From: Physcocola sp002396385
GTDB lineage: Bacteria; Bacteroidota; Bacteroidia; Bacteroidales; Paludibacteraceae
DNA length: 55,182 nt
Assembly (NCBI GenBank): GCA_946535435.1
Contig: CAMNDM010000024.1
Coordinates: forward strand, 1 to 55,182
Direction: 5' to 3'
How positions within the stretch are numbered: the first letter of the stretch is position 1; each line of letters begins with the position of its first letter. A program made the translations under genes and the position numbers. The notes below the pieces were generated by a model. That model had not been told where the DNA came from. It made no database searches and was given only the letters and a program-made list of their open reading frames with translations. Positions 42,036-50,681 of this stretch are shown piece by piece.

Positions 42036-43982
42036 ATGATTTCTGTAAGCCAGTTGTCCGTCTCGTTTGGCGGATCTTTCCTTTTTGAAGATGTTTCTTT
42101 CGTGGTTTCCGAACACGATAAAATCGCCCTGGTGGGTAAAAACGGGGCCGGTAAGTCTACTATGCTGAAGATTTTTGCCGGACTACAGCAGCCTTCTGCG
42201 GGCGGGGTCTCTATTCCTAAAGATTTCAAAATCGGTTACCTGCCGCAAACGATGCTGCACCAAGATGGTAAAACCGTCTTAGACGAGGCGAAGGAGGCGT
42301 TCGATTTCCTTTTCGAGTTGCAGGACAAAATCAACAAGATGGGGGAGCAACTGGCTGCTCGTACCGATTACGAGAGTGACGACTACCACAAGCTAATCGA
42401 CGACCTGACACATGCCAACGAACAACTCGACATGCTCGGCATTAACTCTTACCAGGGCGATATTGAAAAGACCCTTCTGGGTTTGGGGTTTGAGCGTGAC
42501 GATTTTAGCCGACAGACGAGCGAGTTTTCGGGCGGTTGGCGTATGCGTATCGAACTGGCCAAAATCTTGTTGCGCAAACCCGATATGCTCCTGCTCGACG
42601 AGCCGACCAACCACCTCGACATTGAGTCTATCCAGTGGCTCGAGAACTTCCTGAAACAGAACGGATGTGCGGTGCTGCTGGTTTCTCACGACCGTGCCTT
42701 CCTCGACAGTGTTACCAACCGGACCATTGAAATTTCGTGCGGACACATCTACGACTACAAGGTGCCTTACACCAAGTTTATGGAGCTGCGCAAAGAGCGT
42801 AGGGAACAGCAGATGCGTGCTTTCGAAAACCAGCAGAAGGCCATTGCCGATACCGAGGAGTTTATTGAGCGTTTCCGCTACAAGGCCACCAAGGCTGTGC
42901 AGGTGCAAAGCCGCATAAAGGCGCTTAACAAGATTGAACGTATTGAAATTGACGATGAAGACACGTCGACCATTAACCTGAAATTCCCGCCTGCACCGCA
43001 TTCTGGCGAGGTTTCGCTCCTTTGCAAGGATGTTTGCAAGAGCTATGGCGACCATCTGGTACTCGACAAGGTCAACCTTACCATCAAGCGTGGCGAGAAG
43101 GTGGCTTTTGTCGGCAAGAATGGCGAGGGTAAGTCTACTTTGGTCAAATGTATCATCGACGAACTGAAAGACTATACCGGGCAGCTTAAACTCGGACATC
43201 TGGTTAAAATTGGCTATTTCGCACAAAACCAGGCGTCGCTGCTCGACGAGGACGTTACTGTTTTCGACACCATCGACAAGGTTGCCGTCGGTGAAATCAG
43301 AACGAAGATTCGCGACATACTCGGGGCGTTCCGTTTCGGCGGTGAGGCTTCCGACAAGAAGGTGAAGGTGCTTTCGGGGGGTGAGCGTACCCGGTTGGCG
43401 ATGATCAGACTGCTGTTGGAACCTGTGAACGTGCTGGTGCTCGACGAGCCGACCAACCACCTCGACATACCTACCAAGGAAGTTCTTAAAAAGGCTATAC
43501 AGGCCTTCGACGGCACGGCCATCATCGTTTCGCACGACCGTGATTTCCTCGACGGACTTGTCGACAAAACGTACGAGTTTACGCACCATACGGTTGTTGA
43601 GCACTTGGGCGGTATTTACCAGTTCTTGGAGGACAAGAAGTTGGAGTCGTTACACGATTTGGACACCAACGCCTATAAGGACACGAACAACCAGTCGGCT
43701 GCCGAACCCGACAAGTCGGCCGGGCGTCTTTCTTACGAAGAGCAGAAAGAACGTGCCAAGAAGGTGAAAAAGGCCGAAAAGGAGGTGAAGGAGGCTGAAA
43801 ACGATGTCGAAAGACTCGAAAAATTGGTGGCTGAGGCGGAGGAAAAACTGGCTGACCCTTCTAATCCCGATTACGAGAAACTCTTGGCCGACTATCCGAA
43901 ACTGCAGCACCAGCTGGAACAGCGAATGTATGAGTGGGAACTGCTGAGTGAGGAACTGGAGAAGATTAAGGCCGAACAATAA
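42036..43982 (+). CDS. ABC-F family ATPase (Uup/EttA-like), 648 aa
   Basis: Two ABC domains on one chain with no membrane part: Walker A GKNGAGKST and GKNGEGKST; signature motifs FSGGWRMRIELAKILL and LSGGERTRLAMIRLLL; Walker B LLLDEPTNHLDIES and LVLDEPTNHLDIPT. A charged linker (RFRYKATKAVQVQSRIKALNKIERIEI) separates them. The C-terminus is a long coiled coil (about 580-648, EEQKERAKKVKKAEKEVKEAENDVERLEKLV), as in Uup. ABC-F proteins act on ribosomes in translation quality control, and some protect from antibiotics. rlmB follows, so a ribosome link is consistent. Confidence 0.93.
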   Translation: MISVSQLSVSFGGSFLFEDVSFVVSEHDKIALVGKNGAGKSTMLKIFAGLQQPSAGGVSIPKDFKIGYLPQTMLHQDGKTVLDEAKEAFDFLFELQDKINKMGEQLAARTDYESDDYHKLIDDLTHANEQLDMLGINSYQGDIEKTLLGLGFERDDFSRQTSEFSGGWRMRIELAKILLRKPDMLLLDEPTNHLDIESIQWLENFLKQNGCAVLLVSHDRAFLDSVTNRTIEISCGHIYDYKVPYTKFMELRKERREQQMRAFENQQKAIADTEEFIERFRYKATKAVQVQSRIKALNKIERIEIDDEDTSTINLKFPPAPHSGEVSLLCKDVCKSYGDHLVLDKVNLTIKRGEKVAFVGKNGEGKSTLVKCIIDELKDYTGQLKLGHLVKIGYFAQNQASLLDEDVTVFDTIDKVAVGEIRTKIRDILGAFRFGGEASDKKVKVLSGGERTRLAMIRLLLEPVNVLVLDEPTNHLDIPTKEVLKKAIQAFDGTAIIVSHDRDFLDGLVDKTYEFTHHTVVEHLGGIYQFLEDKKLESLHDLDTNAYKDTNNQSAAEPDKSAGRLSYEEQKERAKKVKKAEKEVKEAENDVERLEKLVAEAEEKLADPSNPDYEKLLADYPKLQHQLEQRMYEWELLSEELEKIKAEQ

Positions 43983-44048
43983 TTTTTTTTATAGAATAAA
44001 CGGTTCCGCCCTTTTGTGCGGATGCTTTCAGATACTGATTGATTTAAT

Positions 44049-44786
44049 ATGAAAGAAAACGAAATGATTTTTGGCATTCACGCTATTGTTGAGGCGTTGG
44101 AGGCCAATAAAGAGATTGATAAGGTTATCATAAAGCGTGACCTCGCTTCCGACTTGTCGGTTCGCTTGTTCGAGGCGTTGAAGTCGCATCCTATGGTTCA
44201 GGTGCAACGGGTGCCGGTGCAGAAACTCGACTCCTATACGCGTAAGAACCACGAGGGGGCTATCGCTTTTATTTCGAAAGTCGAATACCAGAAACTGTCG
44301 GGTGTTGTGCCTGCCTGTTTCGAAGACGGGCGCGACCCTTTTGTGGTGTTGCTCGACGGGGTGACCGATGTGCGTAACTTCGGTTCTATAGCGCGCACTT
44401 GCGAGTGTGCGGGTGTCGATGCTGTGGTGGTTCCCATCAAGGGCGGCATTATGATAAATGGCGACGCTATCAAGACGTCGGCTGGCGCTTTGCATTCTAT
44501 AGCTGTCTGTAAGGAAAGAAGCCTTACCGAAGCCATCAGGTTTGCTAAAAACAGCGGTCTGAAGGTCGTCGCGGTTGCCAAGGGCGCGAAGAAGAGTTAT
44601 ACCGCCGCCGACCTAACCGGCCCACTGGCTTTGGTTTTCGGTGACGAGCGTACCGATGTTTCCGACGACGTGCTGCGTTCGGCCGATGCTGTTGTCTCTA
44701 TCCCTACCTTTGGCAACATCGATTCGCTGAATGTGTCTGTCTCTGCCGGTATTGTTATTTATGAGGCGTTGAAACAGCGCCGGTAA
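44049..44786 (+). CDS. rlmB: 23S rRNA (guanosine-2'-O)-methyltransferase RlmB/TrmH family
   Basis: The N-terminal substrate-binding domain (IFGIHAIVEALEANKEIDKVIIKRDLASDLS) and SpoU knot motifs are seen: LLDGVTDVRNFGSIARTCECAGVDAVVVP (motif 1), LALVFGDERTDVSDDVLRSADAVVSIPTFGNIDSLNVSVSAGIVIYEAL (motifs 2 and 3). It would 2'-O-methylate a guanosine of 23S rRNA (G2251 in E. coli). The exact target, RlmB or a tRNA paralogue, cannot be settled by eye. It precedes the pseudouridine synthase gene by 17 bases. Confidence 0.88.
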   Translation: MKENEMIFGIHAIVEALEANKEIDKVIIKRDLASDLSVRLFEALKSHPMVQVQRVPVQKLDSYTRKNHEGAIAFISKVEYQKLSGVVPACFEDGRDPFVVLLDGVTDVRNFGSIARTCECAGVDAVVVPIKGGIMINGDAIKTSAGALHSIAVCKERSLTEAIRFAKNSGLKVVAVAKGAKKSYTAADLTGPLALVFGDERTDVSDDVLRSADAVVSIPTFGNIDSLNVSVSAGIVIYEALKQRR

Positions 44787-44803
44787 TCAAATTCTATACA
44801 GCT

Positions 44804-45565
44804 ATGCAGGTCCTTTACGAAGATAACCATATTATTATTGTCAATAAAACCTGTACCGAAATTGTGCAGGCCGATAAAACTGGCGACAAACCGCTTTCCG
44901 AATTGGTTCAAGAATACCTGAAAGAGAAATACAACAAGCCGGGTAATGTGTTTATTGGCGTGACGCACCGACTCGACAGACCTACAAGCGGGGTGGTGGT
45001 ATTTGCTAAAACCTCGAAGGCTTTGTCGCGTATGAACGATATTTTCCGAGACCATAATCTGACCAAGAAGTATTGGGCCATTGTGAAAGATTGCCCGCCC
45101 GATTCGGAGGGAACGCTGGTCGACTACCTGGTCCGCATCGAGAAAATAAACAAGTCTTTCGCCTATCCGGAACGTAGACCCAATTCGAAAAAATCTATTC
45201 TCCATTACAAGGTTATTGCCCGAAGCGATAATTATTGCTTGTTGGAAATTAATCTGGAAACTGGGCGGCACCACCAGATTCGCTGTCAGTTGTCGAATAT
45301 CGGTTGCCCAATCCGTGGCGATTTGAAGTATGGTTATCCGCGTTCCAACCCCGACGGTGGCATTAGTTTGCATGCCCGCAGCATCGAGTTCGTGCATCCG
45401 GTGTCCCATAAAACCATTCATATGGTGGCTCCAGTTCCAGAAAATGACCCGTTGTGGCAGGCTTTCTCAAAAATTTTAGCGGAAAGTGGGTATGCCGATG
45501 AGTCGTTTGTGACCGATGCTCCTGAAGATCCGGAGAAAAATGTGAATACGCAAAGTGTTGATTAA
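44804..45565 (+). CDS. RluA-family pseudouridine synthase, 253 aa
   Basis: The catalytic motif THRLDRPTSGVVVFAKTSKAL (HRLDR) is conserved, with NLTKKYWAIVKD and later ETGRHHQIRCQLSNIGCPIRGDLKYGY. No N-terminal S4 domain is present. It should isomerise uridine in rRNA or tRNA, most like RluC/TruC-type enzymes. It is co-transcribed with rlmB, making an RNA-modification pair. Confidence 0.9.
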   Translation: MQVLYEDNHIIIVNKTCTEIVQADKTGDKPLSELVQEYLKEKYNKPGNVFIGVTHRLDRPTSGVVVFAKTSKALSRMNDIFRDHNLTKKYWAIVKDCPPDSEGTLVDYLVRIEKINKSFAYPERRPNSKKSILHYKVIARSDNYCLLEINLETGRHHQIRCQLSNIGCPIRGDLKYGYPRSNPDGGISLHARSIEFVHPVSHKTIHMVAPVPENDPLWQAFSKILAESGYADESFVTDAPEDPEKNVNTQSVD

Positions 45566-45673
45566 TAGTTGATGTAAAAAATAATTTAAAAATAATGCGG
45601 CGAATGCTTGCATTTGTGGTGAAACTTGCCTAATTTTGCATCGCTTTTGAGATACAAAGCAAGTGTTAAGGTA

Positions 45674-45746
45674 GAGCTAATAGCTCAGCTGGTAGAGCAC
45701 ATCCCTTTTAAGGATGGGGTCCTGGGTTCGAGCCCCAGTTGGCTCA
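45674..45746 (+). tRNA. tRNA-Lys, anticodon UUU
   Basis: A complete cloverleaf: acceptor GAGCTAA/TTGGCTC (one T-G pair); D-arm GCTC...GAGC; anticodon stem CATCC/GGATG with loop CTTTTAA (anticodon TTT); T-arm CTGGG/CCCAG with TTCGAGC. The discriminator is A and no CCA is encoded. A 3'-terminal terminator follows at 45758. Confidence 0.97.
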
Positions 45747-45757
45747 CTACTATTTGT

Positions 45758-45800
45758 AAAACAGAAAGTTAGAAGTAAAATTCTTCCTTTCTGTTTTTCT
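45758..45800 (+). terminator. Terminator of the tRNA gene
   Basis: An 11-bp stem (45758-45768 with 45787-45797) followed by TCTTTTG, directly downstream of the tRNA. Confidence 0.8.
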
Positions 45801-46028
45801 TTTGTGCCCGTTTTGGACCTTTTTTTAGCGACCGTTTTCTCTACTTTTGGGTCTGCCGTGTAAGCCACTCTATAAAAATTTTCCCCTTTCTTTTTGTTTT
45901 CATAAATTTGCATTCGTCTTCCATTTCAACTGAATTCTGAAACTGCGGTGGCTTGGGTGTCAATTTCCCGACTGCGTGCTCTTGTTGGGTGGCTTGACAT
46001 AATTACATTTACTTTAAAGGCTAAATTA

Positions 46029-46835
46029 ATGGCGATAGAAAACGCAATATTTCGAAGAACTGAGTTGCTGCTGGGTAATGACGCTATGCAGGAACTCTCT
46101 GGCAAACGTATCATCATTTTCGGTGTCGGCGGCGTGGGGTCGTGGTGCGCAGAAAGCTTAATACGTTCCGGGGTCCGAAGGTTGACTATCGTCGATTCCG
46201 ACCGTGTCTGTATTACCAACATCAACCGCCAACTTATGGCGACGACGAAAACCGTCGGACAGGTGAAGGTCGATGCGTTGCGGGAAAGGTTGCTCGCTAT
46301 CAATCCTGCGGCCGATATTACAGCTATCCAGCAAATCTTCTCGGCTGAGACTGCCGACAGTTTCCATATTGACGAATACGACTATATTATCGATGCTATC
46401 GATTCCCTGAAGGACAAAATGCTCCTAATCCTTATGGCGTGCCGCACTAAAGCCGTCTTTTTCTCTTCTATGGGGGCGGCTCTGAAGATTGACCCTACAC
46501 GCATCAGGGTGGCTGAATTCTGGAAGGTGCAGGGCGACCCGTTGGCAAGGGCGCTGCGCAAGCGTTTCAAGCAGGTGGGGCAGAAGCCGTCTAGAAAGTT
46601 CATGTGCGTTTTCTCTGACGAACTGCTACAGAATAAGGGGCATAATGCTACCTGTGGCACCGAACAATGTATGTGCCCTAAGGCAGAAAAAGGTCCGGGC
46701 GACCCTTCTCTCCTCAATCATGAATGGTGCTCGTCGAAAGCGCAGATTAACGGTACCACGGCTCATATAACCGCTATGTTCGGTTTTATGTTGGCGGGTT
46801 TGGTCGTAAAGAATGCGGTGGAGAATAGTGTCTGA
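46029..46835 (+). CDS. tcdA: tRNA threonylcarbamoyladenosine dehydratase (TcdA/YgdL), 268 aa
   Basis: An E1-like/ThiF fold: GVGGVGSWCAESLIRSGVRRLTIVDSDRVCITNINRQLMATTKTVGQVKVDALRERLLAINP holds the nucleotide-binding glycine loop and the Asp/Arg/Gln set. DYIIDAIDSLKDKMLLILMACRTKAVFFSSMGAALKIDPTRIRVAE is typical of TcdA, which converts t6A to cyclic ct6A in tRNAs with ATP. I place the start at 46029; a longer frame to 45948 adds an N-terminus unlike the family. A C-terminal cysteine cluster (NATCGTEQCMCPKAEKG) is present in this family. Confidence 0.9.
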   Translation: MAIENAIFRRTELLLGNDAMQELSGKRIIIFGVGGVGSWCAESLIRSGVRRLTIVDSDRVCITNINRQLMATTKTVGQVKVDALRERLLAINPAADITAIQQIFSAETADSFHIDEYDYIIDAIDSLKDKMLLILMACRTKAVFFSSMGAALKIDPTRIRVAEFWKVQGDPLARALRKRFKQVGQKPSRKFMCVFSDELLQNKGHNATCGTEQCMCPKAEKGPGDPSLLNHEWCSSKAQINGTTAHITAMFGFMLAGLVVKNAVENSV

Positions 46836-47318
46836 TTGTTTCTGGTAGCGTGCTCTTTTGGCGCATGCTGGTTTACGCGGGCAGTAATAATTTTTATAGG
46901 TTGGTTAGCCTTTGTTTGTTACCATAACATTGGTAAGAAACTAAAACGACCTGATATGCTTGGACGCGTTCTTTCCCTCTAATCTGTTGAATTATAATTT
47001 TCTGTTTGTTTTGAATAGTTTTTTTTAAAGTTTTGTCAGTCAAGAATCTGTCTGTATAACGTTGCTAATGTTTGGTATGGAAAAATGCCGTAAAATGGCG
47101 ATTGTCTCTAACGTGTTTATCAATGTAACTTTGCTCCAGAATTAAGGAATTCGGAAATACTGATTCCTGTATAGTATCTAATGACGAGGCTTATGACCTT
47201 TTATTGGATTATGCGGAATCGATGTTTAACTAATAGTGTTTACATAAATGGAGAGTGAAAGTATGGAGGTTATTTTTGGGGAGACATAAGTGAAAATGTC
47301 AAACTAAAACATATAAGA
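46836..47318. other. Intergenic region with promoter and long leader before the porin gene
   Basis: There is no gene here. ATTG (47101-47104), a 21-base gap and TAACTTTG (47126-47133) form a Bacteroidota promoter, giving a leader of about 180 bases before the ATG at 47319. Within the leader an AGGAAT/ATTCCT hairpin (about 47144-47168) is visible. I could not recognise any SAM- or methionine-sensing riboswitch. Confidence 0.5.
47101..47133 (+). promoter_or_regulatory. Promoter of the methionine-uptake cluster
   Basis: ATTG plus a 21-base gap plus TAACTTTG matches the -33/-7 pattern. The transcript would start near 47140 and include the porin and met genes if read through. Confidence 0.6.
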
Positions 47319-48659
47319 TTGATGAAGAATATTATTCGTGTTAGTACAATATTGCTTTTACTGGATTCATTGACGATTAATGCGCAAGAAGTTGCTCCCG
47401 ATTCTGCCAAGTTGCAAAATCAGACTTCGACCAACACGGCCTCGCAGGATGTTTATTCTGAAACTGCAAAAAGCCTGATTCCTACTGTGAAGGCTGGTAA
47501 TGATATCAAATTGAAAATTGGTGGTTTCTTCAGGGCTGAGTATTATGTCGACAGTCGTGAGATTGTTGGTGCGTGTGACGACCTGTTCGGTTTCTTCCCG
47601 GAAGACAAGGTATACGACAGAAACGGAAAAGATTTGAATGGGGTAGTCAGACAAAATATATCCACCCAGGCTACACGGCTTACAACAACTTTTGAAGGTC
47701 CTAAATTGGGGAAGGCCGATTCTAAAGCCTACATCGAGTTTGACTTCTCTGGTGGAAACAGTGTGAATGTCAGGTTACGACAGGCGTGGGCCAAACTCAC
47801 ATGGCAGAAGGGTGAGTTGCTTTTGGGTAAGGCATGGAGTCCGTTTGCCGATATCCCGTTCCCTTATGTGGCTGGCTTGCATACCGGCATCCCGTTCCGT
47901 CAGTTTAGCAGGGGCGACCAGGTTCGTTTTACCTTTAAACCCTCTCAGCATGTCAGTTTAGTGGCTGCCGGACTGTATCAGACCGAACATAAATCGGTGC
48001 TCGAGGCTTCTTCTAACGGCGATATCCGTCAGAACCCTATTCCTGAGTTCCATTTGCAGTGGCGCTATTCGTCTCCTACATTTAGTGCTGGTTTGCTCGG
48101 CGAATTCAAGAGCATACGTCCTGCTACCAAGGTGACGAATGCCGCTGGCGAGGTGTCTAAAACCGATAAAAGGGTGAATTCATATGCGTTAGGCTATTAT
48201 GCACAATATTTGTCAGGAAAACTCGGCCTCAAAACGGGGGGATTGTACGGATTGAACCTGAGCGACTATTTCCAACAAGGTGGTTATGCTGTGAAGTCGG
48301 TTGACCCTAATACGGGTAAACGTTCTTATGCTCCTTCTAAAGTCACTTCCTACTGGTTGAATATCTCTTATGGGAAAAAGTGGGCTCCAAGCCTGTTTGT
48401 AGGTTACACCAAGAACTTGGGATTTACAGACGATATTTTGGCTGGCGGAGACTTCTTTGGCAGATGGCAGAATGTTGATCAGGTTTTCAGACTTGCACCT
48501 TCTTTGAAGTTCTCTCACAAACAGTGGACTATACAGGGTGAAATCGACTACGACAACGTGGCTTACGGCAATGTCGACTATGCTGACCATGGAAAGGTGA
48601 AGGACACGCACAACGTTCAGGGTGTTAGAGGCCTTATCGCTACTACTTTCTTCTTTTAA
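47319..48659 (+). CDS. Outer-membrane porin-like beta-barrel, 446 aa
   Basis: Signal peptide MMKNIIRVSTILLLLDSLTINAQ, then a short Ser/Thr-rich stretch and a large barrel: IKLKIGGFFRAEYYVDSREIVGACDDLFGFFPEDK, ISTQATRLTTTFEGPKLGKADSKAYIEFDFSGGNSVNVRLRQAWAKLTWQKGELLLGKAWSPFADIPFPYVAGLHTGIPFRQFSRGDQVRFTF. This layout resembles DcaP/phosphate-selective-type porins (about 16 strands), ending in an aromatic (ATTFFF). Because metQ begins 55 bases later with no terminator, it is likely the outer-membrane entry for methionine or its peptides. The substrate is an inference. Confidence 0.8.
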   Translation: MMKNIIRVSTILLLLDSLTINAQEVAPDSAKLQNQTSTNTASQDVYSETAKSLIPTVKAGNDIKLKIGGFFRAEYYVDSREIVGACDDLFGFFPEDKVYDRNGKDLNGVVRQNISTQATRLTTTFEGPKLGKADSKAYIEFDFSGGNSVNVRLRQAWAKLTWQKGELLLGKAWSPFADIPFPYVAGLHTGIPFRQFSRGDQVRFTFKPSQHVSLVAAGLYQTEHKSVLEASSNGDIRQNPIPEFHLQWRYSSPTFSAGLLGEFKSIRPATKVTNAAGEVSKTDKRVNSYALGYYAQYLSGKLGLKTGGLYGLNLSDYFQQGGYAVKSVDPNTGKRSYAPSKVTSYWLNISYGKKWAPSLFVGYTKNLGFTDDILAGGDFFGRWQNVDQVFRLAPSLKFSHKQWTIQGEIDYDNVAYGNVDYADHGKVKDTHNVQGVRGLIATTFFF

Positions 48660-48713
48660 CTATAAATCTAATTTCTAGAATAAAATTGTTTAACTTAATT
48701 ACATTTGAGGTTT

Positions 48714-49592
48714 ATGAAAAAAAATAACTTGATTGCGGTTGCTTCGCTTTTTATCTCTTCTTTAATTTTGTTCGCTTCTTGTGGTAATGCGGCTAAAGAT
48801 GCTGGTACCGACAGAAAAGATATCTCGGTTGGCTTCTCGCCTGGCCCTTATGCCGACTTGTTTAAGGCTACTGTTAAGCCTGTGCTCGAAAAGAAGGGCT
48901 ACAATGTGAAAGTGGTGGAGTTTACCGACTGGGTGACCCCTAACCTTGCCCTTGCCAACAACGAAATTGACGCTAACATTTACCAGAATACGCTGTACAG
49001 ACAGAATTTCTGCGATACAAAGGGCGTCGATTTGGCTTCGACTTTCTCGGTGCCTACCGCTGCGCTCGGTCTCTATTCCGATAAATACAAGGTGAAAACG
49101 CTCGACGAGTTGAAAAGCCAGCTGAAACCGGGTGCTCTCGTTTCTGTGCCTAACGATGCGGTCAACCTTGCTCGTGCGCTCAGATTCCTCCGTTCCATCG
49201 GATTGCTTACCATTAAGGCTTCTGTCGACGATAAGACGGCTACCGAGAACGATATTGATGAGAACCCTTACAAATTGAAAATCGTTCCGCTCGAGGCTGC
49301 CCAGTTGCCGCGTTCTTTAGATGGTAGCGACCTGTCGGTTATTTCTGGTAATTATATTATCTCTTCTGGTCGCAAATTGTCTTCGTCTATTGTTGGCGAA
49401 ACTTTGCCTGACGAACTCTTTATCTGGTTTGTGGTACGTACCGCCGATGCTAACGCTCAGTTTGTGAGCGATGTGAAGGCTGCTTACGAGTCGGAGGAAT
49501 TCAAAAATTATTTCGAGAATCCTGCTAACGATTACGACCGATTCCAGCGCCCACAATGGTATGTCGACAAATGGAAAATCCAAAACAAGTAA
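48714..49592 (+). CDS. metQ: D-/L-methionine-binding lipoprotein MetQ
   Basis: The start at 48714 gives MKKNNLIAVASLFISSLILFASC, a lipoprotein signal peptide with the lipobox LFASC. ISVGFSPGPYADLFKATVKPVLEKKGYNVKVVEFTDWVTPNLALANNEIDANIYQN is the NLPA/MetQ ligand-binding fold. PNDAVNLARALRFLRSIGLLTIK is also typical. It captures methionine in the periplasm and hands it to MetNI. It is followed by an intercistronic hairpin at 49611. Confidence 0.95.
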   Translation: MKKNNLIAVASLFISSLILFASCGNAAKDAGTDRKDISVGFSPGPYADLFKATVKPVLEKKGYNVKVVEFTDWVTPNLALANNEIDANIYQNTLYRQNFCDTKGVDLASTFSVPTAALGLYSDKYKVKTLDELKSQLKPGALVSVPNDAVNLARALRFLRSIGLLTIKASVDDKTATENDIDENPYKLKIVPLEAAQLPRSLDGSDLSVISGNYIISSGRKLSSSIVGETLPDELFIWFVVRTADANAQFVSDVKAAYESEEFKNYFENPANDYDRFQRPQWYVDKWKIQNK

Positions 49593-49610
49593 ATTCCATA
49601 TTTTTTCATT

Positions 49611-49638
49611 GATGCCCGGTTGAATGCTGCCGGGCATC
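49611..49638 (+). promoter_or_regulatory. Strong hairpin between metQ and metN
   Basis: A 9-bp perfect G/C-rich stem (49611-49619 with 49630-49638, 10-base loop) lies 18 bases after the metQ stop. It is followed by TGTTTGT rather than a run of T, so it is more likely a partial terminator or mRNA-stabilising element, giving more MetQ than MetNI. Confidence 0.7.
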
Positions 49639-49664
49639 TGTTTGTAAAATGTAAAAATGTAGAG

Positions 49665-50681
49665 ATGATTAAATTCGATAATGTTAGCGTATCGTTCTCC
49701 AATAAGAAGGGACAGCTTGTCAATGCTGTGAAAAATGTGTCGTTCGATATTGAGGATGGTGAAATTTTGGGTATTGTGGGCACGAGTGGGGCTGGCAAGA
49801 GCACGCTTTTGCGTACGGTTAACCAGTTGCAACTCCCTACTGGCGGTAAAACGGTTGTCAATGGTGTCGATGTCGGTGGGCTTTCTGGTGGTGACCTTGC
49901 CAGGTTCCGTCACTCCATTGGCATGATCTTCCAGCAGTTCAACCTTGTCAGTACGAAGACGGTGGCTCAAAATGTGGCCTTCGCTATGGAGATTGCCGGA
50001 CGTAGTCGGGATGAAATTAACCGGCGTGTGCCCGAGTTGTTGGACTTGGTTGGTTTGGCCGACCGTGCCGATGTTTATCCAAATACGTTGAGTGGTGGTC
50101 AGAAACAGCGTGTAGGTATTGCCCGTGCGGTGGCCAATAATCCGAAAATCTTGCTTTGCGATGAGGCTACTTCTGCTCTCGACCCCGAAACCACAAACGA
50201 CGTTCTGCGGTTGCTGAAGGAGATTAATGCCAAATTCGGTATTACTATTGTGCTTATCACCCACGAATTTGACGTGGTTAAGAAAATTTGCCAACGTGTG
50301 GCGGTTATGGATAAGGGTGAACTGGTGGAAATTGGTGATGTGTTCGATGTCTTCTCTAAACCCCAGCACGATTTCACTAAAACACTTTTGTCGCACACGT
50401 TCGACCTCGATGTTCCTGAACGGCTCACTCTCGATGATGCTAAACCTCTGGTGAAAATTATTTATAATGGCGAGAAGGCGGAAGACGCTATTGTAGCAAA
50501 TGTGGTGAGGAATTATGGTGTTGATGTGAACATCTTGCATGGCAAAATCGAGTATATCAACGATAAGCCTTTTGGTATCCTCATTGTCCAACTAATTGGC
50601 ACGAAAGACAATTTGGACAATAGCTTGGATTATTTGAGTAAAAACACTTATAGAACGGAGGTGCTAAATGAACGAAACTAA
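49665..50681 (+). CDS. metN: Methionine ABC transporter ATP-binding protein MetN
   Basis: Walker A GTSGAGKST, signature LSGGQKQRVGIARAV, Walker B ILLCDEATSALDPETT and the H-loop VLITHEFDVV are intact. The C-terminal domain (about 255-338) is the regulatory NIL domain (VKIIYNGEKAEDAIVANVVRNYGVDVNILHGKIEYINDKPFGILIVQLIG) that binds methionine and gives trans-inhibition. The start at 49665 (MIKFDNVSVSFSNKKGQ) is preferred to a longer TTG start. It overlaps metI by 14 bases. Confidence 0.97.
   Translation: MIKFDNVSVSFSNKKGQLVNAVKNVSFDIEDGEILGIVGTSGAGKSTLLRTVNQLQLPTGGKTVVNGVDVGGLSGGDLARFRHSIGMIFQQFNLVSTKTVAQNVAFAMEIAGRSRDEINRRVPELLDLVGLADRADVYPNTLSGGQKQRVGIARAVANNPKILLCDEATSALDPETTNDVLRLLKEINAKFGITIVLITHEFDVVKKICQRVAVMDKGELVEIGDVFDVFSKPQHDFTKTLLSHTFDLDVPERLTLDDAKPLVKIIYNGEKAEDAIVANVVRNYGVDVNILHGKIEYINDKPFGILIVQLIGTKDNLDNSLDYLSKNTYRTEVLNERN

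Noticed and set aside
42393..43604. 400-codon open frame antisense to the ABC-F gene
   Set aside because: It is the complementary reading of a well-supported ATPase; codon bias alone keeps it open.
45677..45913. Minus-strand frame overlapping tRNA-Lys
   Set aside because: Its C-terminus is just the complement of the tRNA, a classic artefact of gene prediction.
45674..46028. Integration site at the tRNA-Lys 3' end
   Set aside because: No duplicate of the tRNA tail or integrase is seen in the window, and the next gene is core tcdA.
47141..47318. Possible SAM or methionine riboswitch upstream of the porin-met cluster
   Set aside because: None of the SAM-I or SAM-II conserved blocks is visible; only a weak hairpin is present, so I do not claim it.
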